Assembly: GCA_041649615.1 (NCBI GenBank)
Contig: JBAZMT010000008.1
Coordinates: 1-37,397 of the forward strand
Source of the DNA: JALOAR01 sp041649615
GTDB lineage: Bacteria > Patescibacteriota > Minisyncoccia > UBA6257 > Colwellbacteraceae
DNA: 37,397 nt
Direction of reading: 5' to 3'
The position numbers and the translations under genes were made by a program. The notes below the pieces were generated by a model. It was not told the origin of the DNA and did no database searches. It was given only the letters and a program-made list of their open reading frames with translations. Shown piece after piece: positions 6,352 through 12,577 of the stretch. Each line of letters opens with the position of its first letter. Within the stretch, counting starts at the first letter, position 1.

Positions 6352-7145
6352 TTCCTTTTCGATGCGTACCAGTAGGCTCCAATGCCTACGCCAATCGCCA
6401 AGGCTAGCCCCAGGACACCTGGGGAGCCCACGGAGGCTTCGTAGTCCACCGGCTCGACCAGAGGCGGCTCTGGAGGCGCTACGGGGCCGGGAGGAAGCTC
6501 AAGGAACGTGTTCACCGCCATGGTGAAACTCTCCGCGTACCCACCCTGCCCACCGATGCCGAAGATGCAGCCCGGTGTGCATTTGGTGAGTCTGCCACCG
6601 ACGCATACCGAGCAGCCGTTGTAGCGACGCACCGCGACTAACGGGTCGCCCTCACTGATCTTGACGAGCCGCGCGAAGAGCTTGGCCCCGAGTCGAATCG
6701 AGTCTTCAGGATTGCCGAGAAGCTCCGCGCCATTTTTCATACCCCCATCTACCGCATTTGTCTCAATTAGCTGCATGAGACCATAGGCGCAGCAGGAGTA
6801 GTGCTTCCCATCCCTGGCAATGCCGCCACCGCATTTATTGGGGGCGAGGCTGCACACGGCAACGCCTTTGCTATTCGTCTTGATGCAGGGCGAGCAGGCC
6901 CAGTCGTTGCCCCGGCTCTCGACGTAGATGATGCCGACGAGCCAGGAGACCGGGATGCCGTTTTCCGCCGAGTACTTCTCGAGCAGCGGCATCAAGCGAT
7001 TTGAGAACTTCGCGATGGTGCCCGCCGCCTTTCCCGAGAAGGTCAGGAAGCCCTGGTCCTGCACCTCGATGCCGCCGTTTTCGTGCCAGCGATAGCTGAC
7101 GTAGCCTTCACACTGCGTTTTCCAAGGACTCGGCATGCCAGCCAT
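6345..7145 (-). CDS. Lytic transglycosylase (SLT) with C-terminal membrane anchor
   Basis: This 266-aa protein should cleave peptidoglycan glycan strands. Residues 55-180 match the SLT fold: catalytic Glu76 in GIIYVESRGN, YGLMQL at 121-126, NPEDSIRLGAKLFARL, and AVRRYNG near 172-177. It is unusually cysteine-rich (CSPC, VCSLAPNKC, YSCC, NGCSVCVGG, CTPGC), suggesting a disulfide-stabilised outer domain. A proline-rich linker (PPGPVAPPEPP) leads to one membrane segment (about 241-259) and the tail YASKRNW. It has no N-terminal signal. This N-out, C-terminal-anchor design resembles the entry transglycosylase P7 of the internal-membrane phage PRD1, as I recall that protein. ATG 7145 is chosen; ATG 7136 is a close alternative. 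Overlaps the first tail-anchored paralogue. Confidence 0.88.
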   Translation of the reverse strand: MAGMPSPWKTQCEGYVSYRWHENGGIEVQDQGFLTFSGKAAGTIAKFSNRLMPLLEKYSAENGIPVSWLVGIIYVESRGNDWACSPCIKTNSKGVAVCSLAPNKCGGGIARDGKHYSCCAYGLMQLIETNAVDGGMKNGAELLGNPEDSIRLGAKLFARLVKISEGDPLVAVRRYNGCSVCVGGRLTKCTPGCIFGIGGQGGYAESFTMAVNTFLELPPGPVAPPEPPLVEPVDYEASVGSPGVLGLALAIGVGIGAYWYASKRNW

Positions 7146-7184
7146 GCTAGCCCGACAGTGCTCGACTCGCAACGTTGTGGGGAC

Positions 7185-7239
7185 AAAAGAGCACTGCCTG
7201 CCGAAGCGGAAAGGGGTTAACGCTCGTGCGGCAGGCAGT
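7185..7239 (-). terminator. Large hairpin with short T-run between two cell-wall enzyme genes
   Basis: ACTGCCTGCCG (7193-7203) and CGGCAGGCAGT (7229-7239) are perfect 11-bp complements around a 25-nt loop that can add an inner AGCG/CGCT stem. On the minus strand the hairpin is followed, after GCTC, by TTTT (7188-7185). This is consistent with an intrinsic terminator or attenuator after the secreted lysozyme gene and before the anchored transglycosylase gene, allowing different expression of the two. The T-run is short, so it may instead be an mRNA-stabilising or binding structure. Confidence 0.5.
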
Positions 7240-7263
7240 ACTTGAGGTGAGGTTAAGTGTCTA

Positions 7264-7845
7264 TCACGAGTCGCGGCGCGATGCAAGCAAGCTCGTCAGT
7301 TTTCTGTACGTCGCGTACCTGTCTCTTGCCTTGCTCCACTGGCAGCGACCCGTCGCGTACCACGCGATGGTGCCCTCGATGCTTTTACAACTCTTCATTC
7401 CATGACTGAGGATCCTAGCGGCGACCCATGCCGCGTTTCTAGTGGGTTCTATTCCGGTTCCAACCATGTCGGTCCAGAGCGGGGCAGAGAAAGCAGTGCG
7501 CTGAAACTGCCAAGGTGTTCTGGCAAGGTGCATGACCGAGCCGTTACTCAGCTTCACCGCGTCGCATTCCCACGGCTTGCACTCTCCCAGGTGTACGTTG
7601 AGCGCAAACCTGGACTCCCACCAGCCTTTGGTGACGATAAGCGCGGCAAGGCTGCTTTCTGACCCGGCCCAGAGCCGGGAACACTCCTCACTCGCGTAGG
7701 CCCCGGAGCAGCAGGCGCGCTGCGTCGCCTGGCTTATCGCGGAAGCAATGACTTCTACTCTTTCTGACCTGTTTTGCTCGTCTAGATCCGCGTGCGCGGG
7801 CGGTAGAGCGAGCAGCATGGTCATAACGGATGCGTGTAGACTCAT
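7264..7845 (-). CDS. Secreted lysozyme-like / transglycosylase-like protein
   Basis: The 193-aa product begins with a short hydrophobic signal peptide (SVMTMLLALPPAHA) with a likely cleavage after residue 19, so the mature protein acts in the periplasm. The remaining domain resembles the lysozyme superfamily: Glu77 in KGWWESRFA is the candidate catalytic acid, RTPWQFQ occupies the place of the usual GLWQ/GLMQ segment, and a C-terminal helix leads to TIAWYATGRC, similar to the Y(N/A)xG segment. Six or more cysteines (ACCS, EECS, GECKPWEC, SCKS, GRCQ) point to disulfides. Start ATG 7845 has a strong AAAGGAG site. Likely role: lysis of the host wall, complementing the anchored transglycosylase. 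Family assignment is by motif only. Confidence 0.72.
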   Translation of the reverse strand: MSLHASVMTMLLALPPAHADLDEQNRSERVEVIASAISQATQRACCSGAYASEECSRLWAGSESSLAALIVTKGWWESRFALNVHLGECKPWECDAVKLSNGSVMHLARTPWQFQRTAFSAPLWTDMVGTGIEPTRNAAWVAARILSHGMKSCKSIEGTIAWYATGRCQWSKARDRYATYRKLTSLLASRRDS

Positions 7846-8094
7846 ATCAATCTCCTTTGCAGCCGGGTCGTAACACGGTGAACAGGGTTAGTCAACATTG
7901 AGCGAGCTAAAACAGCCGTAGGACATTTTCATGCTAAAGTTTCGACATAAAACCAGAGATACGTGGCTATTAGACCGTTTACTGCTTCGTTGTAGAGGTG
8001 GTTACCAATGCGTTTCGACCCCGTATGACCCCCCACCGCTTTGTCGTGCCAGCAATGTTGCGCTAGCCACAGATAGGTGCGAACATGCCTTTCC
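7846..8094. other. Divergent intergenic region
   Basis: About 250 bp separating the minus-strand lysis/anchor cluster from the plus-strand cluster. It is AT-richer around 7900-7975 than its surroundings and must carry promoters for both directions, but I see no convincing -35/-10 pair. TTTCGAC occurs twice (7939 and 8011 areas). Open frames across it are short and overlap the real downstream start, so none is annotated. Confidence 0.5.
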
Positions 8095-8388
8095 ATGGAC
8101 ATCGAGATCAGAAGGCCGCACAGTTTTGACACCAAGGATCTTGTCACCAGGACCATCGCGATGGCCGAGGGACTCAAGGAAGAGCTTCACCTCGAGCTTA
8201 GCTGGCGCGGCGACCACAAGGCGATCGAGTTCGAATCGACCGGCGGGCTGACCAAGGGCATCAAGGGAGAGATCGAACTCGACCCGGAATTTGTCTGCGT
8301 CAGGGTCAAGCTACCGTTTGGGCTCAAGCCGATGCGGTCGAGTTTCGAGCGAGTCATCAGCGATGAGATGGATGAAAGGTTGGCATAG
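8095..8388 (+). CDS. PHA-granule-system-like protein (PF09650-like)
   Basis: The 97-aa protein follows the pattern of the polyhydroxyalkanoic-acid-system family: an N-terminal DIEIRRPHSFDTKD, a helix MAEGLKEELHLE, a WRGDHKAIEFESTGGLTKG hairpin where members have W..d...F...Gv.G, and a C-terminal VKLPFGLKPMRSSFERVI helix. In bacteria these small cytoplasmic proteins occur near PHA granule genes, but their molecular role is poorly known. ATG 8095 gives the N-terminus typical of the family; GTG 8077 is an in-frame alternative and the ribosome site is weak for both. It is the first gene of the plus cluster, 2 bp before the GP88-like gene. Finding such a protein in a virus is unusual and the match rests on pattern alone. 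Confidence 0.5.
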   Translation: MDIEIRRPHSFDTKDLVTRTIAMAEGLKEELHLELSWRGDHKAIEFESTGGLTKGIKGEIELDPEFVCVRVKLPFGLKPMRSSFERVISDEMDERLA

Positions 8389-8390
8389 AG

Positions 8391-10007
8391 ATGAGCGCAG
8401 CGGGAGAAAATACGGCACAGAAGCACGTCCTCTGGACGCGACCCCTCATCGTGAGTTCAGGAATCCTACCTGACCCCGAGAGGTCCCACACAATCCTGGT
8501 CCCAGAGACCGATAAGGAGTGGAGGGAGTCGAAGAAGGCAGCAGAGACTGATCGTGGTTGGCGATACCACAGAGTCGGCGGCGGACTGCTTGGCTTCCGA
8601 TTCGATCAGCCCGTGCTCTGGCGCGACATGGACAATATTGCCTACGAGGCAAGAAAGAACCGCGAGGAGGCAGAGAAGAATGCCTTCGTGCAGAAGTACA
8701 TTGCCGGGGCAGGCGAGCTTCACAATCCCACCTCGGTCATTGTGAGAAACTGTGGTCTTCTGACTCGAACGACGAAGATGGGCTGCTACTCCTGGAACCT
8801 TCCCGCTGGTCCACCCAGGTTCGGCGGATGCTGCCCCGGCTCAGCGGTAGGCTTCGACACGAAACGAATGGATCTGCCTCGTGGACCGCTCGACGGGCTC
8901 AAGGTCCTATCGGGTATCAAGAGGCTGCGAGTCGCAGCGGCGAAGGAATACGTCGATTCTCTACCGATGAAGCCGGGCGAGGCTATGGAAAGGTTCATTT
9001 GCAACGGCTGCTACGCACTCAAGGGCAGCTACGGCAATCCCAGCATCATCCTCGTCATGCAGTGGCGCAAGATGTGGACCGACTATGCGGTCAAGAATGG
9101 CACCTTCATTCCCGTGATGAAGGCGGCAATTCGCATGGCGCAAGACGTGAGTCGAAGGGCCAGGTCGAGGACGAGTGACCCCAACAAGCTCGCCGTGATT
9201 CCGCATCCAGACTTCTTCCGCATCCACGACAGCGGCGACTTTTTCAGCCCAGAGTACCTCGGCATGTGGCTCGAAATCGTCCGCTCTATGAAGGATATCC
9301 ACTTCTGGGCCCCGACCCGGATCTGGACCTCGAGCAGCGGCGCGAAAATGATCGAGGACGTGGTGCGAAAGGGCAAGTTCCCCAAGAACCTCGCGATTCG
9401 GCCCTCTGGCATCTTCTTCGACGCGCCAGAGCCGAGCGTTGGCGATATGAGCGGCGGTACGAGCAGCAACACGATCAGTTTCGATATCAAAAAGGGCAAG
9501 ATTCAGGTACAGATCTCGGACACGGGTCCCGATACCTGGGCCTGCCCAGCCTATTTGCCCTCCGTCATCGGAGGCGGGGCGAGGGCCAAGATTCAGGGCA
9601 AGAAGGAGATGAAAGACATTGTCGAGTCTGGCGTGAAGGTGAAGGATAATCCGGCCCAGAGCTACCCTCTCTCCTATCCCATGTATCCGACCGACGTCGA
9701 CATCAAGACACTTCCCAAGGACGGAGTGTTTTACGACGCAATCGTAGATGTGAAGGAGAAGCGGTTCGTCCTGGACCAGCATGGTCGGCCCATGACCGCA
9801 TCAGTCACGCATCTGCGAGATATCAGAAAGGCGAATCCGGGCAAGGTCTACGCCATAGCCAAGACGCAGGCGTATGAAGCTGCGGGTTGCTGCGCAATCG
9901 CTATCGATATGAATAAGAAGCCTGAGTGTCGCGTCTGCTGGGGCGTGACGGGTGGGAAGCGGGACCAGAAGGTGGTTCGACTCCCCGTTGTCTATGGGAA
10001 GCATTGA
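8391..10007 (+). CDS. GP88-family cysteine-rich protein
   Basis: The 538-aa protein resembles the phage 'gene product 88' family. Key segments are CNGCYALKGSYGNP (Cys204 and Cys207), a long helix with MWTDYAVKNGTF, then DFFRIHDSGDFFSPEYLGMW (residues 274-293), FWAPTRIWTSS, and NLAIRPSG. Further cysteine pairs lie at 121/132/147/148 and, near the C-terminus, in WACPAYL and CRVCWG. In the family these cysteines probably bind metal or an iron-sulfur cluster; the reaction is unknown. It is much longer than usual family members, as I recall them, with an N-terminal extension of about 110 residues. Start ATG 8391 follows the previous stop by 2 bp. The IHDSGDF block makes the family call good. Confidence 0.75.
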   Translation: MSAAGENTAQKHVLWTRPLIVSSGILPDPERSHTILVPETDKEWRESKKAAETDRGWRYHRVGGGLLGFRFDQPVLWRDMDNIAYEARKNREEAEKNAFVQKYIAGAGELHNPTSVIVRNCGLLTRTTKMGCYSWNLPAGPPRFGGCCPGSAVGFDTKRMDLPRGPLDGLKVLSGIKRLRVAAAKEYVDSLPMKPGEAMERFICNGCYALKGSYGNPSIILVMQWRKMWTDYAVKNGTFIPVMKAAIRMAQDVSRRARSRTSDPNKLAVIPHPDFFRIHDSGDFFSPEYLGMWLEIVRSMKDIHFWAPTRIWTSSSGAKMIEDVVRKGKFPKNLAIRPSGIFFDAPEPSVGDMSGGTSSNTISFDIKKGKIQVQISDTGPDTWACPAYLPSVIGGGARAKIQGKKEMKDIVESGVKVKDNPAQSYPLSYPMYPTDVDIKTLPKDGVFYDAIVDVKEKRFVLDQHGRPMTASVTHLRDIRKANPGKVYAIAKTQAYEAAGCCAIAIDMNKKPECRVCWGVTGGKRDQKVVRLPVVYGKH

Positions 10008-10015
10008 GGCATGCT

Positions 10016-11263
10016 ATGAAGTTTAACCCAGTTGTCACAATGACCGAACCACTCTGGCATGGCACCAATGAGCAGGCTGGTAAGCAAATCCTTGCAGATG
10101 GAGTACTGCGACCCGTACATGGCGGAAAGTACAAGAAGCGTTCAGTCGCCACACCGCTCCCTGGTAGGGTATATGTAACAAAGGACCCAATGTATGCTGG
10201 GGTCTATGCGATCGGAGGAGTGTGGTGGGGGACAGATCATACAAATCCTGAAGGTAGCGGCTTCATATTTCGCGTCAAGCCATCGTCACAAGCTGACTTT
10301 GTAATCGACGAGGATCAGTTGGGGGAATTGGCAGTTAGCGGTAAAGTGCCATGGCTATCGAAATTGGGCCAGAGTCTAGGTGGAACGTATAGACAAAAGT
10401 GGGATGGGACACTGTGGCAGGCAGCGCAAGATGGGACATACGACGCATGGATCACTCTCGGTAAAGCCCTACACCGAAAGCTTTCGCCTGCCCAAATGAG
10501 TGACCTTCTGCCATTCGCTACACAGTTCGCTATAGATGGAGAAGTGTCTATCGTCGAGGCTTGGCGCATACCGTATTCACGAGTCAAAGATATCCACGAC
10601 GCAGAGTCCCTTTTCAAGCAAGCTGTTAGGGTAGATGTGGACACAAGGGGTAATCCAACCATGAAGCGCAATCCCGTCACAGAAGATGTTCGAAGCGAAG
10701 CCTGGGGCCTGAAGCCCGGCGACAAATTCATCGTCACCAAGGGCTCAACCAAGTTGGGAGTCGGCATTCGCAATTACGGCACGGTCAAGGACGTGTGGCA
10801 GTCGAAGCGAGACCTGGACGATAAGTACTACCGCGTCATGGTGCGGCTGTCCTTTGTCTGGCCCGTTAAGAGCGCCAAGTCGGGCGAACTCGTGCTGTAC
10901 GCGACTCACCCGAACCGGCTCAGTGATAGCGAGCCCTCGCTGATGAATAGCAGAGGAGACAAGATCCATATCCGCAAGCAGGCGAAGAGCAATCCGGTAG
11001 GTAAGAAGAGCCCCAAGAAGTCCTCGTCCCTACTCGCCCTGGCCGATCGCTTCATCGCCAAGACTCCCAGGTCCAATCCCGTCGATGGGCTGGACGAGGA
11101 GGCACGGTTCGACCAGTTCATTTTCGATCTGAAGTCGAGCGGGAAGGCGACCAGTGACTGGGGCGAGAGCGAGTGGTACGAGGCGGCGATTCGCTTCGGA
11201 TTCGACCCCGACGACGCATCCATGGCGCTTGACCAAGTCGCGGCTTGGGGTATCGATGACTAA
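10016..11263 (+). CDS. Polyvalent protein with N-terminal ADP-ribosyltransferase-like domain
   Basis: Residues 8-200 of this 415-aa protein look like an H-Y-E/Q-type ADP-ribosyltransferase: LWHGTNEQAGKQILADGV with His15-Gly-Thr17, then GRVYVTKDPMYAGVYA with Tyr53 and Thr55, and a distal acidic region ending in EAWRIPYSRV. Such enzymes move ADP-ribose from NAD+ to a protein or nucleic acid. Residues 220-320 form a beta-rich domain (GDKFIVTKGSTKLGVGIRNYG) and 356-415 an acidic helical domain. The NP motif occurs at the N-terminus (KFNPV) and at borders: RGNPT 213, KRNPV 219, KSNPV 326 and RSNPV 354. ATG 10016 has GAGG upstream. The next gene overlaps its stop. A role in modifying host machinery after infection is an inference from similar phage proteins. 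Confidence 0.65.
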   Translation: MKFNPVVTMTEPLWHGTNEQAGKQILADGVLRPVHGGKYKKRSVATPLPGRVYVTKDPMYAGVYAIGGVWWGTDHTNPEGSGFIFRVKPSSQADFVIDEDQLGELAVSGKVPWLSKLGQSLGGTYRQKWDGTLWQAAQDGTYDAWITLGKALHRKLSPAQMSDLLPFATQFAIDGEVSIVEAWRIPYSRVKDIHDAESLFKQAVRVDVDTRGNPTMKRNPVTEDVRSEAWGLKPGDKFIVTKGSTKLGVGIRNYGTVKDVWQSKRDLDDKYYRVMVRLSFVWPVKSAKSGELVLYATHPNRLSDSEPSLMNSRGDKIHIRKQAKSNPVGKKSPKKSSSLLALADRFIAKTPRSNPVDGLDEEARFDQFIFDLKSSGKATSDWGESEWYEAAIRFGFDPDDASMALDQVAAWGIDD

Positions 11264-11492
11264 GCCCAGAGATACAGATTCTGTTGAGGAGTCGAAGGGC
11301 TATGTCGGCAAATACGATCCGGGCAAGCCACTCCTGATCAGTTACAAGGGATTCCGAATCGTTCAACCATCAACCAACGACGTGAGACATGGCCAAGATC
11401 AGCCCAGCGAAGAGAAAGCAGTTCGAGGACCCCGACCTCGAGGACGACGAGGTGGGGTTATGATTCCCAAGGTGTGGAGCCGCCAGGGCTAG
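11256..11492 (+). CDS. Small hypothetical protein, 78 aa
   Basis: Starts at an ATG overlapping the previous stop (8 shared bases), as is usual in this genome. Residues 1-42 look protein-like (SKGYVGKYDPGKPLLISYKG), but residues 43-68 are unusually Arg/Gly-rich (RGPRPRGRRGG). In another frame, 11389-11463 reads a small acidic peptide starting MAKISPAKRKQ and ending EDDEVGL, which looks more natural. A frameshift, or two overlapping small genes, is therefore possible. The 3' end overlaps the convergent minus-strand gene by 4 bases. No function can be assigned. Confidence 0.4.
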   Translation: MTKPRDTDSVEESKGYVGKYDPGKPLLISYKGFRIVQPSTNDVRHGQDQPSEEKAVRGPRPRGRRGGVMIPKVWSRQG

Positions 11493-12016
11493 CTCGACAT
11501 ATCCACGAGACCGCCCCACCACGCATCGATGTCCCGCAAATGAACGGCCCAAAACCTAGGACCGCTCAGCCTCGTTCGCCGAAACATGGTGTGCCGCTGA
11601 GCTATGATGTCGAGCGCCTCTAGCGCAGGCACGATTGCCGAATCAATGCCTCGTTCGAGGTAGGCGACGCACTCCAAATCGTCACGGTCCTTGAGCCAGC
11701 TCGTGACATAGCTGGGTCCCGACACCGCGATCCCCTGCTCTGCCCTCTCCAGCCCTTCAAACAAATCGTCGACTCGAAGCAGGGCGAAGAATACTTCCTT
11801 GCCCCGATCCGCTTCTTGCCAGGCCTGTCTCGCCACGAGACCCGGCGATTGGCAGGATATGGCAAGACTCTTCGCTAGTTCGAGTTGGTCTCGACACGGA
11901 GACCAGAGTCGACCGATCAGCCCGGCGGCGATCCAGCGATCGAGCGGGCTGGGTCGACGCGACATCTCGTCAACGATTTCGCTGAGCCATGGTTCGATTC
12001 GAAGCTCGTCAATCAT
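11489..12016 (-). CDS. Hypothetical protein, 175 aa
   Basis: No family is recognised. The product is helical and acidic; its first part (WLSEIVDEMSRRPSPLDRW, then AAGLIGRLW) and later LLRVDDLFEGLERAEQGI look like packed helices. There is no signal or membrane segment. ATG 12016 is chosen because GGGAGG lies 8 nt upstream and it overlaps the preceding gene's stop as ATGA, so translation is coupled; the frame is open a little further up. Last gene of the PcfJ operon. Its general make-up, and that of the preceding gene, resemble each other (helical, Trp-rich, with repeated LDR/LER segments), so the two may be distant paralogues or partners. Confidence 0.6.
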   Translation of the reverse strand: MIDELRIEPWLSEIVDEMSRRPSPLDRWIAAGLIGRLWSPCRDQLELAKSLAISCQSPGLVARQAWQEADRGKEVFFALLRVDDLFEGLERAEQGIAVSGPSYVTSWLKDRDDLECVAYLERGIDSAIVPALEALDIIAQRHTMFRRTRLSGPRFWAVHLRDIDAWWGGLVDMSS

Positions 12017-12504
12017 CGCGCCGTCCTCCCCCACCAACACTGTGGGCTATGAATTCTGACATGTCGCATCTGCTCGTGGAACTCGTCACTGGTCTCGAAG
12101 ACGATGGGCAGACACATCTCCGTCGCCTGCCGGTCCAGGCTCTGCAAGGCAAGCTCCAAGCGCCAGAACTGCCCACTCTTGCCAACTGCCCAGCGAAACG
12201 ACTCGAGCACGTCCCTATCGATGGCACATCGCCTCACCGTGGCAAGGTCTAGCTCGTCGAACAGTCTCGCTGCGATTCGGTCGACGCGGGCCAGGGCGAG
12301 CCGCTCGAGACCCGCCGCATCGTCACCAATCGCATCGCCGACCCAGGCCAGAGAGCTTCTGACCCAGGCCTTCTCCCGCTCCAGCTCCTCCGAGTCCCTT
12401 GGCTTAGACGGCTTCATTCGAAGCGCCAGCCCGATCGCAGCGATCCGAGACAGGGGGCAGCAGGAGGACGAGAGAAGTCCGATTTCCTTTTCGAGCCTAT
12501 TCAT
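12013..12504 (-). CDS. Hypothetical protein, 163 aa
   Basis: No family is recognised. It is predicted to be largely helical: EREKAWVRSSLAWVGDAIG, then AAGLERLALARVDRIAARL, and VLESFRWAVGKSGQFWRLEL. Two adjacent cysteines occur near the N-terminus (SSSCCPLSR). The ATG at 12504 has GGAGAG at good spacing, better than the in-frame ATG at 12516. It overlaps the 26-aa membrane peptide gene upstream by 8 bases and the downstream gene by an ATGA junction, so it is embedded in a chain of translational coupling. Confidence 0.6.
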   Translation of the reverse strand: MNRLEKEIGLLSSSCCPLSRIAAIGLALRMKPSKPRDSEELEREKAWVRSSLAWVGDAIGDDAAGLERLALARVDRIAARLFDELDLATVRRCAIDRDVLESFRWAVGKSGQFWRLELALQSLDRQATEMCLPIVFETSDEFHEQMRHVRIHSPQCWWGRTAR

Positions 12505-12577
12505 TGCGCTCTCCATAGTAGGGGTGGCAGAAGAGTAGGAGTAGAAGGTGCAGAAGCACCACGGCAGCAAGGATCAT
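12497..12577 (-). CDS. 26-aa hydrophobic membrane microprotein
   Basis: This short gene reads MILAAVVLLHLLLLLFC and ends HPYYGERNE. It is almost entirely one membrane-spanning helix with a short polar C-terminus. Evidence that it is real: a strong GGAGGG site lies just upstream, its ATG overlaps the PcfJ-gene stop as ATGA, and its own 3' end overlaps the start of the next gene by 8 bases, matching the coupling seen through the rest of the operon. Without it the junction between the flanking genes would be an unexplained 69-bp gap. It could be a small membrane regulator, a holin- or toxin-like peptide, or an accessory to the neighbouring proteins. No homologue can be named from so short a sequence. 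Confidence 0.6.
   Translation of the reverse strand: MILAAVVLLHLLLLLFCHPYYGERNE

Noticed and set aside
7929..8177. Minus-strand ORF in the divergent intergenic region
   Set aside because: Overlaps the start of the 8095 gene, has no ribosome site and no recognisable pattern.
7931..8251. Plus-strand ORF across the same intergenic region
   Set aside because: Overlaps the better supported 8095 frame and has an unnatural Cys/Arg/Thr composition.
8961..9782. 273-aa minus-strand ORF within the GP88-like gene
   Set aside because: High-GC antisense shadow; the opposite strand has clear family motifs.
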